Below are positions 1 to 8,166 of a DNA stretch of 64,000 bases, piece by piece (the stretch's first letter is position 1; each line of letters begins with the position of its first letter). Made by a program: the position numbers and the translations under genes. The notes beneath the pieces were generated by a model. That model made no database searches and was not told the origin of the DNA. It saw only the letters and a list, made by a program, of their open reading frames with translations. This DNA comes from an uncultured Eudoraea sp. (GTDB lineage: Bacteria; Bacteroidota; Bacteroidia; Flavobacteriales; Flavobacteriaceae), in contig CAMYJF010000008.1 in assembly GCA_947258555.1 (NCBI GenBank), forward strand, positions 28,476-92,475, written 5' to 3'.

Positions 1-1035
1 CTTTTGCCAATCTTCAAGTTTTGCATTATTCAATCTTTCCCATCCCTCATCATCCAGTAATTGATATTCCGGACTCACCTCCCAAGGTCCATCATAACCT
101 TCTTGCAAATGATAAAATATACCACTATTGCCTCCTTCTCCTACTTTCCATTCCAGTGATAATTCGAAGTTGTCAAACTCCTCCTTTGAATAAATAATGT
201 CATTTCCACCTGTCCATTCTTCTTCGAGTTTTAATGCCGTATCAAAGGTCAACATGCCGTCTTTTACAATCCATTTTGGGGGCATCTCCTTAGAATTGTA
301 TGCTCTCCATCCATCCATATTTTTGCCATTGAATAGATCTATCCACTCATCATCTGACGTAGCTGTCTTCATGGATTGGTCAGCATCATTAATAGCTCTA
401 ACTACGATATCTTTCCATCTTACTTTAATACCACCTCCGTCATGTATTTGTAATGCGATGGCACCTTTTCCCATGCCAATTTTAGCATCCGCCATTGATA
501 TCATTTCTGTACCATTAACCCAGGTTGTAACTTTGTCTCCTACGACTAGGATTCTCATTTCATTCCATTCGCCCATTTTCAATGCTTTATCCTTTTCGGG
601 ACTAGGTTTGATCAGCCATCCTCTGCCATAAGATTCGTAAACCCCACCTGTATGGTTTTCCGGAGGAGCTACTTCTACTTGCCATCCGGTAATTTTGGTT
701 CCCTCCAGTGTAGACCGAAAGAATACACCACTATTGCCATTTGCATCTTGTTTAAACTTCAGATTCAATTCGAAGTCGTCATACAATTTTTCCGTAGATA
801 GGTAGCCATATTCTTTCTTGGGTCCGCTTTCGCAAACGAGTTCTCCATTTTCTACGTACCATTTCTCTTCGCCATGATTGATCCAGCCTTCGAGATTTTC
901 CCCATTGAATATGTCTACGAATCCAGATTTCTCTTGCGATACCTGGGATGTAGATTTCGTGTTGCAAGACATTTGAGTAACTAAGAGAAGACCCAAGGCA
1001 AGCGATATTCTGGTAAGTGAGAGATGAATTTCCAA
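1..1035 (-). CDS. Tandem DUF1080 (3-keto-disaccharide hydrolase-like) lipoprotein, truncated by the window edge
   Basis: The minus strand is open from about 1035 to the window edge (345 codons seen; the C-terminus lies outside). No ATG gives a full signal peptide. A TTG at 1033-1035, two codons after an in-frame TAA, gives one ending in lipobox TQMSC (Cys24), so I chose it. Two copies of the same domain follow, one opening FVDIFNGENLEGW near residue 36 and one opening WIDLFNGKNMDGW near residue 217. Both carry the GNSGVFF/GNSGIFY strand typical of DUF1080, a concanavalin-like fold. Some members of the family hydrolyse 3-keto-glycosides, so a surface or periplasmic carbohydrate role is likely. 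Substrate is unknown. Family call firm; start inferred. Confidence 0.8.
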   Translation of the reverse strand, partial: MEIHLSLTRISLALGLLLVTQMSCNTKSTSQVSQEKSGFVDIFNGENLEGWINHGEEKWYVENGELVCESGPKKEYGYLSTEKLYDDFELNLKFKQDANGNSGVFFRSTLEGTKITGWQVEVAPPENHTGGVYESYGRGWLIKPSPEKDKALKMGEWNEMRILVVGDKVTTWVNGTEMISMADAKIGMGKGAIALQIHDGGGIKVRWKDIVVRAINDADQSMKTATSDDEWIDLFNGKNMDGWRAYNSKEMPPKWIVKDGMLTFDTALKLEEEWTGGNDIIYSKEEFDNFELSLEWKVGEGGNSGIFYHLQEGYDGPWEVSPEYQLLDDEGWERLNNAKLEDWQK

Positions 1036-1553
1036 AGTATATTAATTTAAAAGTAAGTGCATGATGGAAGTAAATTAGTAAAATTTTGGAGATTGAAATT
1101 ATCAATAACTAAAAAGTATATGACAACGAATTGATTAACGCCAGTAGCTTACAACGCTTATAAGCCAATCGCCAGCCAAGGCTTGCGTTAAATCCCTGTC
1201 TTAGTTTCTATTAAATCGCCATAGTTTGGAATGCGCCTCCAGGGGCCAGCCATAGCCGTGGCCGTTTTAAACCATAATGACTAGTAATCAAAATTTTAGT
1301 TATGATTCCATTCATCACCAATAGCCAAAAGCTATGGGTTTCCTAAATGACAAACCTGCATGCCCCGACAGCATTGCGCTATCGGGCAGGCGGCAGGCAG
1401 GTTCCAATAAATCCCTAATATTGTATTCTGAGTGATTGAAACTTGAATAATATCACGTATGTAAATGGATCGGCCAATTTGGGTTCATCCTAATTGTTCA
1501 ACAAACAGGATCAAAAGGGTCTTGATATTCATCCCTTTAAAAAAGATGGTTAA
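1036..1553. other. Hairpin-rich non-coding gap
   Basis: No credible gene is seen. The gap is locally GC-richer than other intergenic DNA here and holds several short inverted repeats: GGCCA/TGGCC around 1244-1264, ATAGC/GCTAT around 1321-1335, and a longer one at 1353-1403 listed separately. It separates the divergently transcribed DUF1080 gene and alkaline phosphatase gene. No clear TAnnTTTG promoter was found for the phosphatase. Confidence 0.5.
1353..1403. repeat. Imperfect inverted repeat, possible dispersed palindromic element
   Basis: The outer arms AACCTGC (1353-1359) and GCAGGTT (1397-1403) enclose inner arms TGCCCCGACAGC and GCTATCGGGCA around a short ATTGC loop. The GC-rich, CAGGCAGG-containing make-up differs from the surrounding AT-rich DNA and resembles palindromic repeats scattered between genes in some Bacteroidota genomes. 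There is no U-tract, so a simple terminator is unlikely. Only one copy was noticed in this window. Confidence 0.5.
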
Positions 1554-2693
1554 ATGAAAAATTCAGGAATTGCATTTACTCTGATCGCAATCACATTATT
1601 ATCATGTAAATCTGGAGGAGTAGACCAAAAGGGAGTAGCAGACCATAAGGAAATTGCACCTAAAAACGTAATCCTCTTAATTAGTGATGGTACAGGACTG
1701 ACGCAGATCAGTTCTGCCTTCTTCTTTAAAGAGACCTTACCGCAATACTCACGATTCAAGCATATTGGCTTGATCAATACCCCATCTTCAAGGCAAAATG
1801 TAACCGATTCCGGTGCGGCCGCGACGGCTTTTGCTTGCGGGGTAAAAACCTATAACGGGGCTATTGGCGTTGCCGATGATTCTACTGATGTAAAAAATCT
1901 GGTAGAAATAGCTTCTTTACAAAATATAAAAACCGGTGTGATTGCTACCTCCTCAATTACCCATGCCACTCCGGCCAGTTTTTATGCACACACTGTCAGT
2001 CGTGCTTTAGATGAGGACATAGCTATGCAATTGGTGCACTCGGAAATAGATTTCTTTGCAGGAGGCGGATTGCAGTTCTTTAACAAACGGAAAGACGAAC
2101 AAAATCTACTGATCGAATTAGAGGAAAAACAATTCACAATTGATACGCTAAGATTGAAAGCTTATTCGAACATCCGATCCAACAGTAAAGCAGCATTTCT
2201 TCTTGCGAATAACGCTATGGCTCCCGCATCTGAAGGTCGGGGTAATTTTCTTTTGAAAGCCACAGAATTATCCCTTAAATTTTTAAGTAAAGACCAATCC
2301 AACTTTTTCGTTATGATCGAAGGTTCCCAAATAGATTGGGCTGGCCATTCAAACAATTCGGAGTACTTAGTTACTGAACTGAATGATTTTGATGATGCCA
2401 TTGGAATTGCGTTGGATTACGCAGAAAAAGATGGTAATACCCTGGTTATTGTGACATCTGACCATGAAACCGGCGGATTTACCTTAGCTGCAAAAACAAA
2501 GAAATCTGAGGATGGCAGTGAATATAGTGACTACAGTGAAATTGGCATGACTTTCTCTACTACAGGACATACGGCTACATTGATACCTGTATTTGCTTAT
2601 GGACCTGGTGCAGAAGAGTTTAATGGAATATATGAGAATACGGAGATCTTCGACAAGATTTTAAAGGTCACCAATTGGACAAGGGGAAACTAA
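1554..2693 (+). CDS. Alkaline phosphatase, PhoA family, lipoprotein
   Basis: This is a phosphate monoester hydrolase, predicted to sit in the periplasm or at the cell surface. A short signal peptide ends in lipobox LLSC (Cys18). The family signature is complete: metal-binding Asp45 in SDGTG; nucleophile Ser86 in TDSGAAATA, followed by GVKTYNGAIGV as in E. coli PhoA; THATPASF near 136; Glu256, Asp261 and His265 in IEGSQIDWAGH; Asp303-His304 in TSDHETGG; and His339 in TTGHTA. At 379 residues it is compact compared with E. coli PhoA (about 470) but close to other Bacteroidota members. It is monocistronic and converges with the GH32 gene. No pho-box was identified. Confidence 0.93.
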   Translation: MKNSGIAFTLIAITLLSCKSGGVDQKGVADHKEIAPKNVILLISDGTGLTQISSAFFFKETLPQYSRFKHIGLINTPSSRQNVTDSGAAATAFACGVKTYNGAIGVADDSTDVKNLVEIASLQNIKTGVIATSSITHATPASFYAHTVSRALDEDIAMQLVHSEIDFFAGGGLQFFNKRKDEQNLLIELEEKQFTIDTLRLKAYSNIRSNSKAAFLLANNAMAPASEGRGNFLLKATELSLKFLSKDQSNFFVMIEGSQIDWAGHSNNSEYLVTELNDFDDAIGIALDYAEKDGNTLVIVTSDHETGGFTLAAKTKKSEDGSEYSDYSEIGMTFSTTGHTATLIPVFAYGPGAEEFNGIYENTEIFDKILKVTNWTRGN

Positions 2694-2740
2694 CCCATTG
2701 AGTTTCCAGGAATTACTTTTTATAGGCTTTTAATTTATTG

Positions 2741-2753
2741 ATAGCAATGCTAT
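2741..2753. terminator. Weak hairpin between convergent genes
   Basis: ATAGC-AAT-GCTAT forms a five-base-pair stem with a three-base loop, followed on the plus strand by TTTTA. It lies between the convergent alkaline phosphatase and GH32 genes. The stem is short and AT-rich, so this is a weak candidate only. Confidence 0.25.
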
Positions 2754-2823
2754 TTTACTATTGAGTTCCTACTTCTGCTTCGTAAATGTAAAATACACCA
2801 TAGAAGGATCTAATGTAATTCCA

Positions 2824-4383
2824 TTACCACACCCTTTCCACTTTGGCTGGCCCCCGAAGTCTGTAGGATACCCGTTCTTCTGAACTGTTTTCCACTATCA
2901 TCAGGTTATACTTTTCCCTTGGAAAGATCTGCTCCGTCATCACATATTGGCCTCCATTGATAAATACTTCAATAGACGACCAATCCAGCAGGATGCGTAA
3001 TTCAAATTGCTCCGGCAGATCGGGCACGGGCATCGTGTGCATTTTCTTTCCAAATTCTTCCTGGAATTCTGTAATACCAGATTTAGTCCGATCCAGATGG
3101 AAGGTCTTGGAAGCTGTGTCTAATTCCAGGATTAGTTCGTCACCTAGCGGGTTATTGAAAACGATCCTGGTATGGGTATTTCTTAATTCCAACAGGATAT
3201 CCGATTGATTGAGGTGATCACTGGCCAGGGAAACACTTGCACCAGCTTCCAGGTTGATATTTTTAGGCTCCGATTCGATTTCTGAGTCAAAGACCGGCAA
3301 TGGGTAATTCGTAACTACATATTCTTCTTCAATTTTTTCCAACTGCAGTTTTCTAGGTACGGTCATTGCACTCCGCCATACTTTTGTTGGGGTATCGCGG
3401 GCATAGGCCCAGTTGCTCATCCAACCAATAAAGATCCTGTCTCCATTGGGCACATTGTTATAGGTTACACCGGCATAATTATCTGTTCCCCAATCCAGCC
3501 ATCTGGCATCCTCCTGGTCTGTGGTAAAGGCTGTACCATCCCAGTCGCCAATAAAATATTGGGTGCCGCTACCCCCATTAGGCGCACCGGGATTTATACT
3601 TATGATCAATATCCATTTTTCTTCTCCTGTGGATGAGTCTTTTAAGGGAAACAAGTCAGGGCATTCCCATACGCCGCCGTGGGCACCTTTGTCTTTGCCA
3701 AATTCACTGATCAAAGCCCATTCTTTTAGATCTGCAGATCGATAAAATTTTGCATGATCCCCTGCCACTAATGCCATGATCCAGCTGTCACTAATATCAT
3801 CCCAAAACACCTTGGGATCTCTGAAATCCCGGATGCCTTCATTCCCGATAACCGGATTGCCCTCATACTTGGTCCAGCTTTCTCCATTATCCAGGCTATA
3901 TGCGATTCCCTGCGTCTGAAAAGTATCTTCACCCCCTTGTTCCCCCTCCATATCGTGATATGTATAGATGGCAACCAAGGGCGGATCAGTCTCCGATCCA
4001 AAACCCGATGTATTCTTGTGGTCTATGACAGCACTTCCTGAAAAGATCAAACCATGTTCATCAGGATACAACGCAATAGGTTTGTGTTCCCAGTGTCTCA
4101 TATCTTTACTTACGGCATGGCCCCAATGCATTGGCCCCCAAACGATGTCATCCGGATAATACTGATAGAATAAATGATACATCCCCTGGTGGTATACAAG
4201 TCCATTAGGGTCATTCATCCATTTTTCAGGCGGACTAAAATGAAACTGAGGCCTGTACGCCTCTGAATAATAATCGTCTGCTGTGGTGTTATTATTTTTG
4301 TCAGCGGGTTCTTCCTCCCAGGCACGTTTACATGAGCTGAAAACCAAGAAAAGAATAAGTAAAAAGGATAAAGCTGATCGCAT
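2824..4383 (-). CDS. Glycoside hydrolase family 32 lipoprotein (levanase/invertase/fructanase type)
   Basis: It hydrolyses beta-fructosidic bonds in sucrose, levan or inulin by a retaining mechanism. The signal peptide ends in FSSC (Cys18), giving an outer-membrane lipoprotein. The five-bladed propeller carries the three catalytic motifs: WMNDPNG at 55-61 (nucleophile Asp58), RDPK at 188-191 (transition-state Asp189) and WECPD at 239-243 (acid/base Glu240). The C-terminal third (about 370-519) is the usual beta-sandwich and contains DWSSIEVFINGG. The length (519) is normal for an exo-acting family member. The gene stands alone, with no SusCD pair or fructokinase beside it. Endo or exo action cannot be told from motifs alone. 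Confidence 0.93.
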   Translation of the reverse strand: MRSALSFLLILFLVFSSCKRAWEEEPADKNNNTTADDYYSEAYRPQFHFSPPEKWMNDPNGLVYHQGMYHLFYQYYPDDIVWGPMHWGHAVSKDMRHWEHKPIALYPDEHGLIFSGSAVIDHKNTSGFGSETDPPLVAIYTYHDMEGEQGGEDTFQTQGIAYSLDNGESWTKYEGNPVIGNEGIRDFRDPKVFWDDISDSWIMALVAGDHAKFYRSADLKEWALISEFGKDKGAHGGVWECPDLFPLKDSSTGEEKWILIISINPGAPNGGSGTQYFIGDWDGTAFTTDQEDARWLDWGTDNYAGVTYNNVPNGDRIFIGWMSNWAYARDTPTKVWRSAMTVPRKLQLEKIEEEYVVTNYPLPVFDSEIESEPKNINLEAGASVSLASDHLNQSDILLELRNTHTRIVFNNPLGDELILELDTASKTFHLDRTKSGITEFQEEFGKKMHTMPVPDLPEQFELRILLDWSSIEVFINGGQYVMTEQIFPREKYNLMIVENSSEERVSYRLRGPAKVERVW

Positions 4384-4428
4384 TTTCTTAGATTTAGATC
4401 TTAAAAATAGGTGAATATATTGATCAAT

Positions 4429-4938
4429 ATGAAATCCTTAAAACGTGTAAACTCGATCGGCCTCCTATTTCCTGTTTGGTTTGGGATGCTGGCAGCCTGT
4501 GGGCAAGCCAGTATTGAAACTACATTAGAGCGACTCAATCGTGAAAGCGTACCCTATATTTCGGTAGAAGAACTCAGTTCATCACAAGGGCTGGTCTTAC
4601 TAGATACAAGATCTCTGGACGAATATCAGGTTAGCCATTTGCAGGGCGCTGCCTGGGTGGGCTATAAAAAATTTGACATAGACAAGGTTCAGGAAGCCTA
4701 TCCAGATAAGAATACACCAATAGTTGTGTATTGTTCTGTGGGTGTTCGCTCAGAAAACATCGGTGAGAAATTGTTGAAAGCAGGCTATACAGATGTAAAA
4801 AATCTATACGGCGGTATTTTTAGATGGAAGAACAAAGATTTTTTGGTTTATACACCTGAAGGGAAGGCAACCGAAAAAGTACATGCCTACGGCCGCAGAT
4901 GGGGAAGATTGCTCAACAATGCAGAAAAGATCTACTAA
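4429..4938 (+). CDS. Rhodanese-like lipoprotein, first gene of the arsenosugar-type cluster
   Basis: This is a single rhodanese domain of about 110 residues behind a lipoprotein signal (LAAC, Cys24). The active-site loop is YCSVGVRS with Cys102, so sulfurtransferase or cysteine-based chemistry outside the cytoplasm is possible. The GYGGIFRW-like end of the fold is present as NLYGGIFRWKN. I chose the ATG at 4429 because it gives a clean signal peptide; a GTG at 4411 would add six residues. The gene lies 18 nt before the TIGR04282 gene and is probably cotranscribed with it. To my knowledge rhodanese proteins recur in arsenosugar gene neighbourhoods, but their role there is undefined. Confidence 0.82.
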   Translation: MKSLKRVNSIGLLFPVWFGMLAACGQASIETTLERLNRESVPYISVEELSSSQGLVLLDTRSLDEYQVSHLQGAAWVGYKKFDIDKVQEAYPDKNTPIVVYCSVGVRSENIGEKLLKAGYTDVKNLYGGIFRWKNKDFLVYTPEGKATEKVHAYGRRWGRLLNNAEKIY

Positions 4939-4956
4939 CTCAAACTCACTTTTTTC

Positions 4957-5577
4957 TTGACAGCTTCCAAAAACCTACTTCTCATATTAACCCGGAATCC
5001 GGAATTGGGAAAATGTAAAACTCGATTGGCCGCCACTATTGGCGACCAGGCAGCCCTGGAAGTTTATAAGATCCTGTTAGATCATACCGTACATATAACC
5101 CAAGAATTGCCATGCGATAAACATGTGTATTATTCAGAAAGGATCATCCGCGAGGATATCTGGGATAATGAGCTTTATGTTAAAAAACTGCAGCGCGGGG
5201 CAGATCTTGGACAGCGAATGCAAGACGCTTTTCAAAGCGGATTTAATGAAGGATATACAAAAGTTGTGGTCATAGGTAGCGATATGTTCGACCTTGATCA
5301 TCAAGATATTATGAGTGCTTTTGCCAAACTAGACGACAATGATGCTGTGCTAGGCCCGGCCAAGGATGGAGGCTATTATTTACTGGGTATGAAGCAGCTA
5401 TTCCCTTCAGTATTTCAATCAAAAAACTGGGGCACAGATACCGTATTTGAAGATACCATGAAGGATTTGCAAGACATGAAAGTCGGCCTCCTGGATGAAA
5501 GGAATGATGTGGATCGCTACGAGGATATTCTTGGCATCCCGGTCTTCAAAGCATTTTTAATAGATTTGCGCCCATGA
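4957..5577 (+). CDS. TIGR04282-family transferase (arsenosugar-associated, DUF2064)
   Basis: This is a cytoplasmic nucleotidyltransferase/GT-A-like protein of 206 residues. It opens with LLILTRNPELGKCKTRLA, the family hallmark resembling CofC-type guanylyltransferases. GSDMFDL near 110 and GPAKDGGYYLLG near 138 form the rest of the active site. The only plausible start is TTG at 4957: the frame carries the rhodanese TAA just upstream and has no ATG before the conserved core. The last four bases overlap the phosphorylase start (ATGA). The family is annotated as an arsenosugar-biosynthesis glycosyltransferase because of its neighbours. The actual reaction is unproven, and activation of the ribosyl phosphate made by the next gene is one possibility. 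Confidence 0.82.
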   Translation: MTASKNLLLILTRNPELGKCKTRLAATIGDQAALEVYKILLDHTVHITQELPCDKHVYYSERIIREDIWDNELYVKKLQRGADLGQRMQDAFQSGFNEGYTKVVVIGSDMFDLDHQDIMSAFAKLDDNDAVLGPAKDGGYYLLGMKQLFPSVFQSKNWGTDTVFEDTMKDLQDMKVGLLDERNDVDRYEDILGIPVFKAFLIDLRP

Positions 5578-6389
5578 CCCAGGAACAAATAAACGATTCT
5601 GTCGAATTTCTAAGGGAAAAAGGATTTGAGCAACCTGAGATCGGCATCATACTAGGCACCGGACTCGGTAAACTGGTAGATGAAATTGAAGATGCCATTG
5701 AAGCGCATTACCACAATATCCCCTTCTTCCCCCTGGCAACGGTGGAATTCCACACTGGAAAATTGATCTATGGTGCCCTGAGTGGAAAGAAAGTAGTTGT
5801 TATGCAGGGCAGATTTCATCTGTATGAAGGCTATGCCCTCCAGGACATTACATACTCTGTTAGGGTCATGAGAGAGCTGGGTATCCAAAAATTATTTATT
5901 TCTAATGCCGCCGGAGCAGTGAACCTCAATTTTAAAAAAGGGGATCTGATGCTCATTGAAGACCATCTAAATTTACAGGGAAGTTCTCCTTTAGCCTTTA
6001 AAAATGTATCTGATTTTGGCGATAGATTTGTTGATATGGCCGCCCCGTATGATGAGTCGATGTCCTCAAAACTGGAACAGATCGCTGTTGAAAAAGGGAT
6101 CACACTACACAAAGGAGTCTATGCCGCAGTTGTGGGTCCACAGCTGGAGACTCGTGCAGAATACCGGATGCTAAAAATTATCGGTGCCGATGCTGTGGGA
6201 ATGAGTACGGTGCCGGAAGTAATTGTTGCCAATCATTTACGACTACCTGTTATAGCAGTCTCTGTGTTAACAGATGAATGCGACCCGGATAACCTGGCAG
6301 CCGTTGATATCAAGGAGATCCTGGCAATCGCCGATAAGGCAGAACCAAAAATGATTACACTTTTTAAAGCACTAATACAAGATCTATGA
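5574..6389 (+). CDS. Purine nucleoside phosphorylase (trimeric PNP/MTAP class)
   Basis: It cleaves purine (deoxy)nucleosides with phosphate to base plus ribose-1-phosphate. Motifs of the trimeric class are clear: GTGLG at 28-32, QGRFHLYEG at 78-86, GPQLETRAE at 188-196 (Glu192 matches human Glu201) and GADAVGMSTVPEVIVA at 204-219. Where 6-oxopurine-specific enzymes have Asn (human Asn243, in TN), this protein has Asp234 in LTDECD, which resembles the TD of methylthioadenosine phosphorylase and suggests that adenosine-type substrates are accepted. The gene overlaps both neighbours by 4 bp (the TIGR04282 gene and arsM), so it belongs to the same translational unit. It may act on the adenosyl intermediate of arsenosugar synthesis as well as in salvage. 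Confidence 0.9.
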   Translation: MTQEQINDSVEFLREKGFEQPEIGIILGTGLGKLVDEIEDAIEAHYHNIPFFPLATVEFHTGKLIYGALSGKKVVVMQGRFHLYEGYALQDITYSVRVMRELGIQKLFISNAAGAVNLNFKKGDLMLIEDHLNLQGSSPLAFKNVSDFGDRFVDMAAPYDESMSSKLEQIAVEKGITLHKGVYAAVVGPQLETRAEYRMLKIIGADAVGMSTVPEVIVANHLRLPVIAVSVLTDECDPDNLAAVDIKEILAIADKAEPKMITLFKALIQDL

Positions 6390-7351
6390 GCTATTTAGAT
6401 GCGACTACTGAACTGTATAAAGAAGCAGCCATCACTCCGGATGTCGGACTCTGTTGTACGACGAACCCGATCTGGCAGTTTCCCGGACTGTCCATCCCAA
6501 AGATCATGCAGGAGATGAATTACGGATGCGGGAGCACCGTGTCTGCCCAGGATCTGATAAATGATCCTAAGATCCTGTACGTAGGCGTGGGAGGCGGAAT
6601 GGAATTATTACAGTTTTCCTATTTCTCCAGGCAACCCGGTGGCGTGACCGGTGTTGATGTTGTTGACGAAATGCTCGATGCCTGCCGGGCGAATTTCAAG
6701 ATCGCAGAAATTGAAAATGATTGGTTCAAAAGCGAATATGTTTCCCTGGTTAAAGGGGATGCTTTTAACCTTCCAGTGGCCGATGAGAGTATGGATATAG
6801 CTGCTCAGAATTGCTTGTTCAATATTTTTAAGGAAGAAGATCTGCGGAAAGCTATTGCTGAGATGTACCGGATCCTCAAACCCCATGGCCGCCTCGTAAT
6901 GAGCGATCCGATATGCGAACAGCCCATGAGTCAGGAGTTAAGAAATGATGACAGGTTAAGAGCCCTGTGTTTGAGCGGAAGTATTCCGCTAAAGCAATAT
7001 GTCAAAATGCTGACCGATGCCGGATTTGGCACTATTGAGATCCGGGCAAAGAAATCGTATCGGGTACTTACACCGAATCATTATCCGACCGATGAGCTGA
7101 TCTATATTGAATCTATAGAAATAGCAGCCATCAAAGATCCCATGCCTGAAGATGGCCCTTGCGTCTTTACCGGAAAAACAGCGATATACTATGGAGATGA
7201 GGAATATTTTGATGACCAAAAAGGGCATGTTCTCCTTCAGAATCAACCTCAGGCGATCTGTGATAAAACAGCTGCCATGCTGGCTCAGGCCAGTGATCAG
7301 ATCCATGTGAGTGAAAGCACATGGCACTACAACGGAGGCGGCTGCTGTTAA
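6386..7351 (+). CDS. arsM: Arsenite methyltransferase ArsM, arsenosugar type
   Basis: This SAM-dependent methyltransferase (321 aa) is predicted to convert arsenite to methylated and dimethylated arsenic, the first step towards arsenosugars. The Rossmann fold is visible as LYVGVGGGMELL (64-75) and VTGVDVVDEML (87-97). Three cysteines match the As(III)-binding set of ArsM proteins: Cys48 in NYGCGS, Cys143 in QNCLFN and Cys195 in ALCLSGS. A further CC pair occurs at 23-24, and the protein ends in GGGCC. It overlaps the phosphorylase gene by 4 bp. The next gene is 65 nt downstream, and no radical SAM ArsS lies between them. I am fairly sure of the family; the dimethylated product is inferred. 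Confidence 0.88.
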   Translation: MSYLDATTELYKEAAITPDVGLCCTTNPIWQFPGLSIPKIMQEMNYGCGSTVSAQDLINDPKILYVGVGGGMELLQFSYFSRQPGGVTGVDVVDEMLDACRANFKIAEIENDWFKSEYVSLVKGDAFNLPVADESMDIAAQNCLFNIFKEEDLRKAIAEMYRILKPHGRLVMSDPICEQPMSQELRNDDRLRALCLSGSIPLKQYVKMLTDAGFGTIEIRAKKSYRVLTPNHYPTDELIYIESIEIAAIKDPMPEDGPCVFTGKTAIYYGDEEYFDDQKGHVLLQNQPQAICDKTAAMLAQASDQIHVSESTWHYNGGGCC

Positions 7352-7416
7352 TTTTCTACGCTCATGCGTAAGTAAAAGGCTTTCTTTCCTACCAAGGATA
7401 TAGATAAAATTGCATC

Positions 7417-8166
7417 ATGATATTAGCTGCGTTTCTGGAAGGACTGATCTGGTCATTGCTATTTATTGCTAATAGCCCTGCCAAAACTGAAATGCTACCA
7501 TCCGGGGAACTTCAACCCAAACCCAACCATTTATTGTGGGAACAAGTACTCATAAAATACGTGGATGACAGCGGTAATGTAAATTACAAAGAGCTAACAT
7601 CAGAACCCGGGCCACTGTTGGGGTATTTAGATCATATGTCTGAAAATCCCCCGGCCCCAAGCTGGACCCGGTCAGATAGCCTAGCGTATTACATCAATCT
7701 TTACAATGCCGCCACGGTAAAGTTGATCATCGATAATTATCCGGTGAAAAGTATTAAAGACATAAAAAACCCCTGGCTAAAAAAACGGGTGCTGATCGGC
7801 GATGAAAAAGTCTCCCTGGCACATATTGAGAATAAAGTCTTGCGTAAAATGGATGAGCCAAGGATACACTTTGCCATTAATTGTGCGTCTTTCTCTTGTC
7901 CGAAACTGATCAATATGGCTTTTAAGGCAGATGAAATTGAAGAACAATTAGCGTCGGTTACCAAAGATTTTATCGCAGATACAACACGGAATAGGGTTTC
8001 TTCAAACAAACTGGAATTGTCAAAAATCTTCCAATGGTATAAGGGCGATTTCAAATCAAGAGGAGGATTGCGTATTTTTATAAATGAAAATTCCCCTGTT
8101 GATATTGAAAAAGATGCAGAGATCATTTTTCTCAAATACGATTGGTCGTTAAATGAAGCCCGCTAA
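7417..8166 (+). CDS. DUF547 domain protein
   Basis: This 249-residue protein has an N-terminal hydrophobic segment (about 2-18) and probably acts outside the cytoplasm. The DUF547 domain covers about 45-215. Its conserved core is YYINLYNAATVKLI near 95 and HFAINCASFSCPKL near 150, the latter with the two invariant cysteines. The biochemical function of DUF547 is unknown; the fold and the Cys/His core suggest an enzyme, but I do not assign one. It overlaps the TIGR04283 gene by 14 bp, and DUF547 genes recur beside TIGR04282/TIGR04283 genes. A role in export or final processing of the arsenosugar product is speculative. Confidence 0.85.
   Translation: MILAAFLEGLIWSLLFIANSPAKTEMLPSGELQPKPNHLLWEQVLIKYVDDSGNVNYKELTSEPGPLLGYLDHMSENPPAPSWTRSDSLAYYINLYNAATVKLIIDNYPVKSIKDIKNPWLKKRVLIGDEKVSLAHIENKVLRKMDEPRIHFAINCASFSCPKLINMAFKADEIEEQLASVTKDFIADTTRNRVSSNKLELSKIFQWYKGDFKSRGGLRIFINENSPVDIEKDAEIIFLKYDWSLNEAR

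Noticed and set aside
197..631. Plus-strand open frame of 144 codons
   Set aside because: It is antisense to the tandem DUF1080 gene, whose minus-strand frame shows clear family motifs.
779..1105. Minus-strand open frame of 108 codons starting with ATG at 1105
   Set aside because: It runs in another frame over the start of the DUF1080 gene and its Arg-rich sequence has no family pattern; the TTG-started frame carries the lipobox and domain.
7357..7370. Small palindrome TACGC-TCAT-GCGTA after arsM
   Set aside because: The stem is only five pairs with no T-run; too weak to call a terminator or operator.
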